Notes: generated by a model from the sequence alone, not told the origin. Positions 8,166 through 17,460 are shown, counted from the stretch's first letter. The stretch: 64,000 nucleotides of DNA from Alicyclobacillus fastidiosus (GCF_026651875.1 NZ_CP104067.1:3703501-3767500); one strand, 5' to 3'. Program-made: numbers and translations.

Positions 8166-8376
8166 GTGCTACCAAACGGGACTCGAGCTTCACGCAGAAG
8201 CCAATTGGCGGGATGACCCGATCTATGCTTGGCAAGTGGATCGAATCATTCCCGAAAACGGGTATTATCCTCGTAACATCGCTATTAGCTCCGCAGCGAT
8301 CAATCGTGCTCGACAAAGAATGCCCCTTCATGTGTTTTATCGCCTTTGCAAACTCGTAGTCCAAAATCATCATTAA
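8166..8376 (+). pseudogene. HNH-endonuclease-like C-terminal fragment
   Basis: In a frame different from the IS256 piece, this encodes YQTGLELHAEANW, DPIYAWQVDRIIP and GYYPRNIAISSAAINRAR, ending at 8376. The Asp-Arg-Ile-x-P...GY-x-x-x-N-x-x-x-x-S-x-x-x-N pattern is typical of the last part of phage-type HNH/His-Me finger endonucleases. The N-terminal part is absent, presumably removed when the IS256 fragment joined here. It is followed directly by a perfect 16-bp hairpin. Confidence 0.55.
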
Positions 8377-8409
8377 CCAGAAGAAGCGGCCAAGCCGCTT
8401 CTTCTGGTT
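8375..8409. terminator. Perfect 16-bp hairpin
   Basis: AACCAGAAGAAGCGGC (8375-8390), loop CAA, GCCGCTTCTTCTGGTT (8394-8409). It overlaps the stop codon of the HNH-like fragment. There is no strong T tract on either strand, so it may act as a weak bidirectional terminator or be a remnant of element ends. Confidence 0.5.
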
Positions 8410-8668
8410 AAAAGGACATTCCACCTACACAAATAATTGTTGTTTTCCTTCTATATAAATCGGATTAGGTATACGGGTAAATGAGGATAAGTACAGGACT
8501 CGATCGTGGACCACTTCCGAAGGACTCATGTTCTTTACTCATCTTTATACATACACTACGTCCTGTTTGCAACGACCCAAAGTAAATCGTGATGCCATAC
8601 ATCCAAGTAATTCATAAACAGAAGTCTTGGGGACCGACAAGATTACTGGTCATGATGTTGAACTGGAC

Positions 8669-9394
8669 TCAGATCCATCGCTCTTGTCGACGACCTGGGA
8701 CCGCTATGAATCCTTCGCGAATAATTCGATCTTCGGTATCAATAAAAGGCTCACGCCCTACCTTGACACAACTCCCACGAACGACATCTTCAGCTGCAAT
8801 TGCACAAAGCATCGAGTCAACTTGATCTACCGTAGGTCGAATGATCGATGAACATGTGTACCCCAATCTTTGAATTCGGTGCCAAACCAAGTCGATGTAC
8901 TCAATCGGAGTTTTTCGTTTTGATGGGATATATTTGATGCTCGATTTCAATCCAAATAAAGTATCTAACGCAAATCTAGGATAAGTCTCAAATATCAATG
9001 GCTTGTTGTATGAAGGTGGCGCGTCAATCGCATTCAATCCATAAATTACTGCCTGTTCGTTTTCAAAAACATTCCAAAAAACCGATACTCCGAGCTGGAT
9101 TAAGCCTCGATACAGAACATGGTTATTCAGCAGATCGTGTCGTGTTTGCGGTAAACTTCGAGTTGGTGTATTTGCCTGTCGGTCGGCTAAGCGTGTCTTT
9201 TGACCGATAATAGGCAACCCTTGTGGACAGTCAAACCCAACACAAGATACGTCTTTACTCGGATAGGTGGGCAGTGGTGTAACAACGCTCGGAATATAGG
9301 CGTCTAATTGGAAAGCCTTCGTTTCTGTATCTAGCCACGCGATCGTACTTACAGTTCTCTCGGTTCCGCAGTCAACACCACCAACCAAGGACAT
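8669..9394 (-). CDS. DUF429 protein, predicted RNase H-like nuclease
   Basis: About 241 residues. The pattern fits DUF429: an N-terminal GVDCG strand with the first acidic residue, GFDCPQGLP (second acidic site), FETYPRFAL, and a C-terminal VDSMLCAIAAEDVVRG helix where the last Asp lies. These positions match the RNase H-like fold proposed for the family; activity has not been shown generally. I chose the ATG at 9394 because AGGTGG lies 8 bp before it; an upstream GTG at 9406 is also open. It is divergent from the PLD-like remnant. Confidence 0.75.
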   Translation of the reverse strand: MSLVGGVDCGTERTVSTIAWLDTETKAFQLDAYIPSVVTPLPTYPSKDVSCVGFDCPQGLPIIGQKTRLADRQANTPTRSLPQTRHDLLNNHVLYRGLIQLGVSVFWNVFENEQAVIYGLNAIDAPPSYNKPLIFETYPRFALDTLFGLKSSIKYIPSKRKTPIEYIDLVWHRIQRLGYTCSSIIRPTVDQVDSMLCAIAAEDVVRGSCVKVGREPFIDTEDRIIREGFIAVPGRRQERWI

Positions 9395-9523
9395 TTTCTC
9401 CACCACCTGTTATGTTGGAAACCATCAGTCTCGGAAAACAAATATCGACGGATGAGGCGTTAGTAAATCGTTCTTTAACAATACATATTTTACAATACGA
9501 ACAGGTAAAGGAGGCAAAGTATA

Positions 9524-9948
9524 ATGATTCATTTGGAATGGGATACGAGAAATGCGCTATCGTTTTTGGAAGAAATTTCAGACATAAGTTCAATAAACAT
9601 TGCTTCAGCTTTCCTGGAGCTTACCGGTGTGGGCTGGATCGAAAAATTGGTTGATAAAAACAACCTGACAATAGATAAGGTACGACTCTATTTATCTGAT
9701 GAGTTTTCCCGAAATAAACCTAGCGAACTCCTCAAACGGCTCTCGTCTATTGCGCAAGTGTAATTATATGCGGAGCAAAACTACATGCCAAAGTCATTTC
9801 GTTGCACACCGATAAATCCAGCTACACATTTGTCGGTTCTGCCAACTTCCCGGACTTTTACAAACAAGATGAGCCGGGTTGGAATCCAGCTTACAAAAGA
9901 CCTGGTCTCCCAGTGACGACACCCTCAAGTCTGTGGATGCAATCGTAG
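9524..9948 (+). pseudogene. Phospholipase D-family protein, frameshifted and truncated
   Basis: The first frame (9524-9763, 79 codons) opens after a strong AAAGGAGG site and reads like the N-terminal domain of a PLD-like nuclease (helix ALSFLEEI, ASAFLELTGVGWIE). It stops at TAA just where a second frame picks up ICGAKLHAKVISLHTDKSS and FVGSANFPDFY. That is the first HKD-type motif, H-x-K with G-S-A-N after it. The join needs a 1-2 nt frameshift near 9757. The second frame ends at 9948. Typical relatives are longer and have a second HKD motif, which is missing here. Confidence 0.6.
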
Positions 9949-10096
9949 AAGCTGCGGTAACTCAGATGAACCTCCTCGTATACCATAAATGTTCGTTTGT
10001 TCGGTCTCGATCTTGGCAGTATTCCCGTCCGGGATCAAATCGATCCCTCTGCAAAAGTTAAGTTCCAGACACACTCAGCTGGACTCAAGTTTTTAA

Positions 10097-10240
10097 GGTA
10101 AAGATCCAAATGAGGTACGGCGCGTGAACCAACAGACGCTTGGCATCGCGCGCACCATCGCGGCGCTCGACGGCCGGCATACCGCCCGCAAGGCGGATGT
10201 GGAAGAAGCCGTTCTCTTGCGCAACCGGGGAAATCCTTAG
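10097..10240 (+). pseudogene. ComM/Mg-chelatase-type AAA+ ATPase, C-terminal tail
   Basis: A 48-codon open stretch encodes ARTIAALDGRHTARKADVEEAV then LLR and a stop. This is the last helix pair of ComM/YifB-like and related AAA+ proteins. No upstream ATPase core is present. The stretch is visibly GC-richer than its surroundings, which suggests separate origin. In-frame sequence just upstream (about 9990-10096) also looks coding but was not recognised. Confidence 0.45.
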
Positions 10241-10790
10241 CTGGTTCGAACGAGGAGAAAATCCGCGCCGGGGCATTCGAATCGGTCCCACCTGTGGAGA
10301 TACTAGACGAAGATATCACTGGCGAATCCCTTTACACTGTGGAGAATGAGACACCTTGGAGGACAGCAAATCAAGTGTGTTTTGCGGCATGAGTGTTGGC
10401 ATCAACAAGCCAAAACTCTGTCTCGTAACCGAAGTATCATGGCATGTATAGCCCCGTGCTGTATATCGCCATGATGCTTGAAGTGGAACACTTCTCCGAG
10501 ATGTCTCCCCCCACCCCTGACCATGCCTATTGCTCACGGGCCCTTCCTATTGGAGACACATCTGGGGTCTACTTATTGTACCAAGGCTGTTATGGTTGCA
10601 GATGAACAGTGGGTAAAACTGCATTCGCAATGTTCTGTGGTCCCCAAATCTCCTTTACTGTATGATTTCACATTGCTGACCTCCTCGTGTTGTTTACAAA
10701 AGATAGACGAACTTTTTTAGCGCAAGGATTCTAAGATCCACCTGCCCCGACGTTCGACCCGGTAACTGCAAATACACCTCTTACAACCAA
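10241..10790. other. Non-coding or eroded stretch
   Basis: No frame has a convincing start, ribosome site or recognisable motif. It lies between the ATPase tail and the hairpins downstream of the penicillin-binding protein gene. Confidence 0.4.
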
Positions 10791-10791
10791 A

Positions 10792-10828
10792 GAGGTCAAC
10801 CGATCCGACAAGCGAATTGGTTGACCTC
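10792..10828 (-). terminator. Hairpin downstream of the PBP gene
   Basis: GAGGTCAACC (10792-10801) and GGTTGACCTC (10819-10828), 10 perfect base pairs with a 17-nt loop. On the minus strand it is followed by TTTGGTTGT. It could end the PBP transcript. Confidence 0.45.
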
Positions 10829-10855
10829 ATCATACGCAACTGGCCGAGAGCGACA

Positions 10856-10909
10856 CATGGGTCACACGAGGAAAATGAATGGTTATCCATTTCCCTTGCG
10901 TGACCCATG
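10856..10909. other. Imperfect long hairpin downstream of the PBP gene
   Basis: CATGGGTCA (10856-10864) pairs with TGACCCATG (10901-10909). A second tier, GGAAA with TTTCC, lies inside. There is no T tract. It sits about 130 bp past the PBP stop codon; possible 3'-end processing or transcript-stability structure. Confidence 0.4.
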
Positions 10910-11037
10910 CCACGTGTTTCTTCAAGTCAAAAGCAGGAGAACAGTCAATACGCAGATGGCCGTTCAAATCTGCGGCCGGCTCAGAACACCTGTGGTTTTG
11001 TTTCAGGATGCTCGTATCTTCTAATTCCACATGTACG

Positions 11038-13461
11038 TCACGGTTGCCCTGTGGGGTTTCCTGAGCTACTGCCGGCCGTCGTACCTGCACCGGAGGTGGA
11101 TGGGTTGGAGGTACCCGTTGACGGTTGACCCGGCTGCGTCGATCCCCCAGACGAACCTGTTCCTGTACCGGACGTACCGGTGCCAGGCGTACCGGTGCCA
11201 GGCGAACCTGTTCCGGACGTACCTGCACCCGACGTACCTGTGCCCGATGTACCTGCACCTGACGTACCTGCACCTGACGTACCCGTGCCGGTTTCTGATG
11301 GTGAACCCGGGCTAGTCGAATTTCCTGACGACTGATCCGAAGAATTTCCCGTCGTCATCTGCGACGTATCGTTGCCCGTACTCGAATTGTTGGACACCCC
11401 TGGCGTCACACTGGTGCTGTTCGAGCTCGTGTTCGCTGAAGTGTTGCTCGTGCTCGTCGCGTTGGCGACAGACGTATTGTTCACCGCCGCCTCCCCAGTT
11501 TGCTGCGAGGACGTGTAAGTCGGTTGACTGAACTGTTCCGGAGCGGTGTTCGCTTCGGCCAGCCGAACGATATCTCCAAAGATCTTCGCGGCATTCGCCG
11601 ACGGATCAAGTGGGGACATCGTCATGTGGTTCTGTGGTGTGGAAACATCGTATCCGATGTGGATGGATCCCACCATGTTCGGCGTGTAGCCGTCGAACCA
11701 GGCATCGCGAATCCAGTTCGGCTCACTGCCGTTGAGCCCGGAATCGTATTGAACCGTACCCGTCTTGCCCGCGACACCCCAGCCCGGCACTTGCGCCGCA
11801 GTCCCCGTTCCGGCATTGACGACGTCCTCCATGAGCGACGTCATAATAGACGCGGTCTGTGCGCTCATGACTGTGGTCGCTTGGGGGTGAAACTGATATA
11901 TCGTCTGGCCTGCCTGGTTCACAATATTCGTGATCAGGTGAGCTTTCATCTGAACTCCCTGGTCGTCGAATGCCTCATACGCTTGAGCCATCTCGAGCGG
12001 ATTCACGCCGTACTGCATTCCGCCAATCGCGACCCCGAGATGTTGTTTGTCCTGCGCAGTTAATTGAATCCCGTCCTTCTCTGCGAAGCTGGTGCCCGTT
12101 TGCAATCCTATCTGTTGCAAAAGCCAGACGGAAGCGACGTTCTGTGACCACTGCAGCGCGTACTGCAAGGTGACTTGGGCAGGTCCGCTGACCCCTTCCC
12201 AGTTCTGCGGTTCATAACCGCCCCCGAAGTCCTGCGGTTGGTTGTCCAGAATCGAGGATGGGCCCCAATTACCCGACTGAATGGCCGGCGCATACTCCAT
12301 GATCGGCTTAATCGACGATCCCGGTGAGCTGTCGCTGTAGATACGGTCCGTACCTAATGGCGCGTAGCCCTCTTTACGCGAGCCAGCGGCACCTAGAATC
12401 CCGCCAGTTTTTGGGTCGACGAATACGGCCGCGCCTTCGACTTGTCCGGGAAAGTCGCTATCGTAGTCGCCGCTCCAAAAGACGTCGTCCACTGCCTGCT
12501 GAACGTTGGGATCGATGGTGGTGTAGACCTTCAAGCCACCCTCGAGCAACTGCTGTGCCGAAATCCCCTGTTTCGACGCATAATCAAACAGGAAGTTTGT
12601 GAACAACGGATGCGTGTCCCACGTAGAATCTGGTAGTGAGTGATACTGAACCCCGAGCGGCGCCTTTTCTGCAACCTGTGCGGCAGCCTCCGTAATGTAC
12701 CCGTACTTCACCATATTCTCGAGGACTTGGTTTCTCCTCGCCAGGGCGGCTTTCGGGTTTTTTAACGGGTCATATGCCGATGGGGCTTGAGGCAACCCTG
12801 CTAGGAGCGCCGCTTGGTCCAACGTCAGGCTATTGGGATTTTGACTCAGGTCAACGCCAAAATACCGCATCGCAGCCTGTTGGACGCCGACCGTGTTTTC
12901 GCCCAAGAAGACTTTATTCAAGTACATCGTGAGAATCTCTTGCTTCGTGAAGTACTGATCGATATGAATGCCCATACCAATTTCCTTCAATTTGTACGTC
13001 AGCGTCTTGTTGTCGTTCAGGAACACAATTTTCGCCAATTGGTCCTCGATGGTACTCGCACCCTGATTGGCACCGTTGGTGAGAATATCGACCAAGACGG
13101 AGCGAAAGATGCTTTTGAGGTCGACACTGGACCCCGTCCAGAAATTATGATCCTCGGTCGCCACCAAGGCATCTTGAAGATTCTTTGGAATTTGGCTGTA
13201 GGTCAACGTGGTCGGCGTCGTCCCGATTTTCTCATAGACCGCACCGGTCTTATCGTAGACCACGGTTGCCTGCGGGGTAGCGGTCAATTTACTCAGCGAA
13301 ATCGGCGTCATGCGCAACAAGGCGAAATATCCGATCGCACCGGCAGCAACTCCGATAAAAAATAGAGTTACGATAATCCCGACAAGTGTTTTCAGCGGCC
13401 GCCTTTTCTTCGATTTGACGGACGATTTCCTTTTGACGGACGATTTCCTTGCATCTTTCAA
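11038..13461 (-). CDS. Class A penicillin-binding protein (transglycosylase/transpeptidase)
   Basis: 807 residues, type II membrane topology: a basic N-terminus, one membrane helix (about 25-48), then an extracytoplasmic GT51 glycosyltransferase domain (about 85-250) and a transpeptidase domain (about 340-610). Transpeptidase motifs are intact: S382-S-I-K385, S439-Q-N441 and K566-T-G-T. In the GT51 domain the catalytic Glu is in ATEDHNF (E103), but the usual GGSTITQQ reads GASTIEDQ, a noticeable departure. From about residue 640 the chain is Ser/Thr/Asn-rich, then a Gly-Thr/Ser-Gly repeat tail. Start is TTG, with GGGAGG 9 bp upstream. It polymerises and cross-links peptidoglycan. Hairpins follow the gene. 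Confidence 0.93.
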   Translation of the reverse strand: MKDARKSSVKRKSSVKSKKRRPLKTLVGIIVTLFFIGVAAGAIGYFALLRMTPISLSKLTATPQATVVYDKTGAVYEKIGTTPTTLTYSQIPKNLQDALVATEDHNFWTGSSVDLKSIFRSVLVDILTNGANQGASTIEDQLAKIVFLNDNKTLTYKLKEIGMGIHIDQYFTKQEILTMYLNKVFLGENTVGVQQAAMRYFGVDLSQNPNSLTLDQAALLAGLPQAPSAYDPLKNPKAALARRNQVLENMVKYGYITEAAAQVAEKAPLGVQYHSLPDSTWDTHPLFTNFLFDYASKQGISAQQLLEGGLKVYTTIDPNVQQAVDDVFWSGDYDSDFPGQVEGAAVFVDPKTGGILGAAGSRKEGYAPLGTDRIYSDSSPGSSIKPIMEYAPAIQSGNWGPSSILDNQPQDFGGGYEPQNWEGVSGPAQVTLQYALQWSQNVASVWLLQQIGLQTGTSFAEKDGIQLTAQDKQHLGVAIGGMQYGVNPLEMAQAYEAFDDQGVQMKAHLITNIVNQAGQTIYQFHPQATTVMSAQTASIMTSLMEDVVNAGTGTAAQVPGWGVAGKTGTVQYDSGLNGSEPNWIRDAWFDGYTPNMVGSIHIGYDVSTPQNHMTMSPLDPSANAAKIFGDIVRLAEANTAPEQFSQPTYTSSQQTGEAAVNNTSVANATSTSNTSANTSSNSTSVTPGVSNNSSTGNDTSQMTTGNSSDQSSGNSTSPGSPSETGTGTSGAGTSGAGTSGTGTSGAGTSGTGSPGTGTPGTGTSGTGTGSSGGSTQPGQPSTGTSNPSTSGAGTTAGSSSGNPTGQP
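11150..11300 (-). repeat. 15-bp coding minisatellite in the PBP tail
   Basis: Degenerate tandem units of 15 bp (for example ACCTGCACCTGACGT on the plus strand) encode repeats of GTGTS, GAGTS and GTGSP on the minus strand. Adjacent near-identical units make length change by slippage likely. Confidence 0.8.
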
Positions 13462-13558
13462 TTCATGGTACCTCCCATTCAGGCGATTGGAAGCTCCCTA
13501 TCTGCCTATCTATCACGCAAGTCCTTCGCGCCTGACGGTGTTCAACACAAAATAGACA

Positions 13559-13598
13559 GCAAGACGGAACGATGCTGTCGGAACGGAGACTGTCTTGC
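13559..13598 (-). terminator. Possible terminator of the MFS gene
   Basis: GCAAGAC (13559-13565) and GTCTTGC (13592-13598) frame a GC-rich loop. On the minus strand it is followed by TGTCTATTTTG. The stem is only 7 bp. Confidence 0.35.
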
Positions 13599-13666
13599 AA
13601 TTTTCATGGTACGCCCTAGTTGTGGGATTTACGTGGAGATGGTATGTCAATTTTGTGACCATCTGC

Positions 13667-14857
13667 TCAGCTGACCTCGTGAACCGATGAACTTGCCGTC
13701 CCGGTTCGTGAATTTTTGTAAATCTGTCCAATACATAACGTGACCGATACCACCATAAGCATGGACGGAATATAGAAAATATGCGGGGAGAACCCCGAGA
13801 TGAGATTCGGAACTAGGTATCCAATGAGCGCGGCAGACTGACTTAGGACGAAATACAATGAGCTGCCAAACCCCGCCCTGCTCAAAAACATACGTTGAAT
13901 CATCCCCATCGCCACAATCATGATCACCGACACGAAAAAAGAGTAGATGGGTTGCACTACAAAGAGCAAAGGGAGCGACGGGTGAAACGCGTATACGCAA
14001 TAGGTCACTAGGGCGCATGCCGCACCTACGGATACCACGCGCAAGTCCCCAAATCGTCTCGCCGCCATCCCGGCGACGGTCATCCAGATGAACTCAAAAA
14101 CGACCTGTACGCTCCATAGACGAGCCACTAACGCGGGGTTCTTAAACAGCGAGTCGACCATCAAGGGAAGGTACAACCCGCGAATGGCATCTGCGCACAA
14201 CAGCGACAAAATCGCGATGAGTACGACCCATTGCACCCCTTCTTCCGGAAGGCGCTTGGCGATGACTGGCCCTCGTCGCTCCCGGTAGAGGAGAAACAAG
14301 AAGAACATCAACGCGTAACAGACTAGGTTGCCGAGGATGACCCCGTGAAATGTCACCCACGTATACAAAGCCGTACCTAGGTAAAGTCCGATGAAGAAAC
14401 CTACACTGAGTAAGGTCCGCAGCCAGACGATCCCGATTTCTGCGATGTCCGGCGCTTCAAGAGCCAAATGGCTCCTCGCCATCGCGTACAACTGGCCGAT
14501 GATGGCCCCTGACGGGGCGGTCGATAGAATATAAAACGTCACGGCGCTTGCGAACCCGCTGGCGTGATCGTACCCGATGAGACCGAAGACACTTACGGCT
14601 GACGCGACAACCGGGAGTATTTTTCGATGTGCCATCTTGTCGCTCCAGAGCCCACTAAAAAACGTGATCACGACATTGACAACCAACGCGATAGCCACCA
14701 CTGCGGAGATCTGGAACTTGACGAGGTGGACGCCATCCTTCAGATAAATTGCGTTCATCGGGTTTAATATCCCCGTGCCGCAACCGTACACGAGCATCGC
14801 GGCTAGTAACTTCCACGCACCCTGGACCCGAAAGAACCGCTGTAACGCCATTAGGAT
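13667..14857 (-). CDS. Major facilitator superfamily transporter
   Basis: About 396 residues with roughly 12 hydrophobic segments, the standard MFS layout. After the second segment comes the loop GLWSDKMAHRK, a relative of the MFS motif A (G-x-x-x-D-R-x-G-R-R/K). The overall look resembles sugar-efflux (SET-type) and multidrug carriers. The open frame extends upstream to a TTG at 14935, but those residues are polar and not MFS-like. The ATG at 14857 follows GAGGAG by 12 bp and starts just before the first membrane helix, so I prefer it. It follows the propeller-like protein gene in the same direction after about 110 bp. The substrate is unknown. Confidence 0.85.
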   Translation of the reverse strand: MLMALQRFFRVQGAWKLLAAMLVYGCGTGILNPMNAIYLKDGVHLVKFQISAVVAIALVVNVVITFFSGLWSDKMAHRKILPVVASAVSVFGLIGYDHASGFASAVTFYILSTAPSGAIIGQLYAMARSHLALEAPDIAEIGIVWLRTLLSVGFFIGLYLGTALYTWVTFHGVILGNLVCYALMFFLFLLYRERRGPVIAKRLPEEGVQWVVLIAILSLLCADAIRGLYLPLMVDSLFKNPALVARLWSVQVVFEFIWMTVAGMAARRFGDLRVVSVGAACALVTYCVYAFHPSLPLLFVVQPIYSFFVSVIMIVAMGMIQRMFLSRAGFGSSLYFVLSQSAALIGYLVPNLISGFSPHIFYIPSMLMVVSVTLCIGQIYKNSRTGTASSSVHEVS

Positions 14858-14964
14858 TGACATATCACGCACGTGCTCCTCACCCTGAAATCCGCGCAGA
14901 GACGATATCATATCGACAGAATCAAGCGACATCAAGCAGAGTGAGATCCCACGCAGGACAGCTC

Positions 14965-15957
14965 TCAGATGGAAACACTGCTGGTGCTAATCGGGTTCAC
15001 GAGCACGTTCCCACTCGAATCAACCGCCAAATCCCCTGCCAACTGCGCGCTGGACAACTCTTTCACGAGGGCCGAACTTCCGTTTCCGTTCTCGCGATAA
15101 ACGGAAGTAACCAGCCCATCCGCATTGATTTTCCCATAGTATAACGAGTTCCCCGAGACCGTGATGAGCGCTGCGTCCGCCTGTGCCAACTGAGGGGTCG
15201 CCAAGTACTCCGGACTGTCTGCATTGTCCGTACTGGACTGATCGAGACGGAAGATGTTCCAAGTTCCATCGCTGCGCGATTCGACGTACAAATCCTTGCC
15301 GGTTGGCGACATCGCGATATTCTTGATGTATCCATCACTGAATGGAACGCTTTGTACGTTTTCCATCGTACCGATGTGGTAGAGCGCACTCGACCCACTC
15401 GACGTGATCAAGACGAATACGTCATTGGTTTGCGTACTATATGCGACTTTCGAGATCACCGCGTCTGGAGCGAGCGACGAAAATTGCGGCACACTTGCAG
15501 CCGTCTGATTGGCCTGGTCTCCATTTGACACGTATACGGTGTTCAGTTCCAAGTCACCTGGTGCCTTTTGCTCACCCACAAACAATTCCTCTTCGCCCAG
15601 CCAACTCACGTACTGCACGGGGTACAAGTTCGTCGCCTCACTCACCTGCTTGCCAGATGGCAAGTCTTCCACGTGCAAAACGTACGATCCATCGGAATTA
15701 CTCTCTACATACGTCGCGTATTGTCCATTCGGTGAGACCGTAACCCCCTGATAGTTCTGCTTCAGTTGTTGCACTATATGGGTCGATTCTGGGGACAATT
15801 TCGACGACTGATCGGCCATCTGTTGAATTTCGTTGGCCGCGTCTGCGTTCTGCGCATTAAACAAGGAGTTGTAGTGCCACAAGAAGCAAATCTGCAATCC
15901 AGACAGCGCGACGACAAACCATAGAAATAGTCGAAACAAGCTCCGTTTGCCAGCCAT
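14965..15957 (-). CDS. Membrane-anchored propeller-like protein of unknown function
   Basis: 330 residues. A basic start followed by an uncleaved signal anchor (about 9-28) places the rest outside the cell. A helical stretch (38-65) leads into repeated beta segments such as VTVSPNGQYATYVE, QYVSWLGEEELFV and IAMSPTGKDLYVE, which resemble TolB/WD40-type blades (S-P-x-G-x-x motif). No catalytic motif is seen. GGGGGG lies 8 bp before the ATG, inside the end of the upstream gene, and only 2 bp separate the two genes, so it is translated from the same transcript as the phosphodiester glycosidase. A role in envelope or exopolysaccharide handling is inference from that neighbour. Confidence 0.75.
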   Translation of the reverse strand: MAGKRSLFRLFLWFVVALSGLQICFLWHYNSLFNAQNADAANEIQQMADQSSKLSPESTHIVQQLKQNYQGVTVSPNGQYATYVESNSDGSYVLHVEDLPSGKQVSEATNLYPVQYVSWLGEEELFVGEQKAPGDLELNTVYVSNGDQANQTAASVPQFSSLAPDAVISKVAYSTQTNDVFVLITSSGSSALYHIGTMENVQSVPFSDGYIKNIAMSPTGKDLYVESRSDGTWNIFRLDQSSTDNADSPEYLATPQLAQADAALITVSGNSLYYGKINADGLVTSVYRENGNGSSALVKELSSAQLAGDLAVDSSGNVLVNPISTSSVSI

Positions 15958-15959
15958 GC

Positions 15960-17039
15960 TTACTGCCCCCCGCTTTCTGGCATGACCACGAATGAAGTGG
16001 CGACACTGCGTGCCCCTGTCAAATCAACTGGCGTGTTGACCAACTGATTGTTGTAAACCATGGTCGTCGACGACCCACCGTCGAGATCAGCCGCAATCAC
16101 GGCGTTGTACTTCAGCATCAGAGCCGTCATGTCGGCAAGCGAGGCACCCAGGTGCCCAAATTGACCACGGCCGTCTGTCACAATGAGAATCACCTTACCG
16201 TCGCTGGTCTGACCAATCGCCGATCGCGGATTGTACCCCTGATCTGCAGTTTGGACCGGTTTCCCATTCATGACCAAAACTGGGCCAAAACTGAGTGCTT
16301 CGCGAACGCCCTCCTGCTGAAGATCCGCGAGCGAGTAGTCGCCAGCGATCAGTTGTCCACCCTGCGTGAACGCAATTTCCGCGTAGCGTTGATGGGAGTT
16401 GGCTCCAGTGATCACTTTGCCATTGCTAATGGTGATCCCGAGCGGATTCGCACCGGTTCCCTGTTGGTTGTTATCGGAGAACGCTCCGCCGTTGATCCCC
16501 GCTACCGCTCCGGCATCCGCGACCATCTGTTGAACCGTCTCACCTTGTTTGCCAAGGTATTTGGTCGTTTCCACCCTGATTCGCTGCGGATCGCTTATCA
16601 CCATAATGTGTGCGGTGTAAGTCTGTCCCTGATACGTGTAAGTTTGAATAGAACCACTATGGTTATCAAAATTCTGCGTTTGAATCTGGCTGATTGGGAT
16701 GGTCTGCGATACCATTCCCCCGTTCGCCAAAGCGTGCGCTTTGATCACCGATTCCGGTAGCGTAAAGAGAGAAAGTGGCCGCAAGAGATAGCCGTGTCTC
16801 GTTTCATCGACCGTATCAATCACGTAATTGCGAACCGACGGGAACGGCCCATGAAAAATCCACAGTGACGTCGAAACGAGAAAATAAACGAAGCACGACA
16901 CAAGAAACACGACCCAACGAAAAGACAGCTTCCGTGGCTTTTGCGGCTTCTGTGGTTTCCGTGGTCTCTGTCGCTGTGATCTCCTTCCCTGATCCGCGTT
17001 CGTCGACCATGTTTGGGGTTGGTATGAAGACAGATTCAT
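15960..17039 (-). CDS. Phosphodiester glycosidase (NAGPA domain) membrane protein
   Basis: About 359 residues. The N-terminus is basic and Gln/Pro-rich, followed by one membrane helix (about 44-64). The C-terminal half is an NAGPA-type domain: AGINGGAFSDN, NPLGITISNGKVI, NPRSAIGQTSDGKVILIVTDG, and AADLDGGSSTTMVYN. These are the conserved blocks of phosphodiester alpha-GlcNAcase-like proteins, widespread in Bacillota as secreted or membrane-anchored enzymes linked to cell-wall polymers. I chose the ATG at 17039, where AGGTGAG is 8 bp upstream; a GTG at 17048 is also open. First gene of a two-gene unit. Confidence 0.87.
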   Translation of the reverse strand: MNLSSYQPQTWSTNADQGRRSQRQRPRKPQKPQKPRKLSFRWVVFLVSCFVYFLVSTSLWIFHGPFPSVRNYVIDTVDETRHGYLLRPLSLFTLPESVIKAHALANGGMVSQTIPISQIQTQNFDNHSGSIQTYTYQGQTYTAHIMVISDPQRIRVETTKYLGKQGETVQQMVADAGAVAGINGGAFSDNNQQGTGANPLGITISNGKVITGANSHQRYAEIAFTQGGQLIAGDYSLADLQQEGVREALSFGPVLVMNGKPVQTADQGYNPRSAIGQTSDGKVILIVTDGRGQFGHLGASLADMTALMLKYNAVIAADLDGGSSTTMVYNNQLVNTPVDLTGARSVATSFVVMPESGGQ

Positions 17040-17460
17040 TTCCACCACTCACCTACTTCATCAGTGATTTGCGAATACATCCAATCGGAATTTACCGTAA
17101 TCTATCATCGCGTTGCCGATTCTGCAACGCGCCATTTCCAATCTCACTCCGACGATACCAACACATCTATAGAACACCATTCCCTAGATATTAAATGTTT
17201 TGGTTATCGCCCAACAACAACTAATGTACCACACACGCCATACGATAGGACGCACAACTCGCGTCTTACGGATGAGCTCCGTGCACCAGTCACAGAACCT
17301 GGTCACGACTAGACGGAGACATTTTGAATTATACCTGGTCAAATCAAGAGATGAGTTGGAGATACTTTGGAGTTTTCATGGAGATGGTTCTCAACAGGGT
17401 GCTTACGAAAGATGCATCGCTCATCACAGAGCGGATACCACGGAAGGATTTTAGGGAACA
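17040..17460. other. Intergenic region between the NAGPA gene and tal
   Basis: No gene supported. It must hold the promoter of the NAGPA unit (minus strand), but no clear -35/-10 pair stands out. A 679-codon open frame that starts here on the plus strand is antisense to tal and pgi and is judged spurious. Confidence 0.4.
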
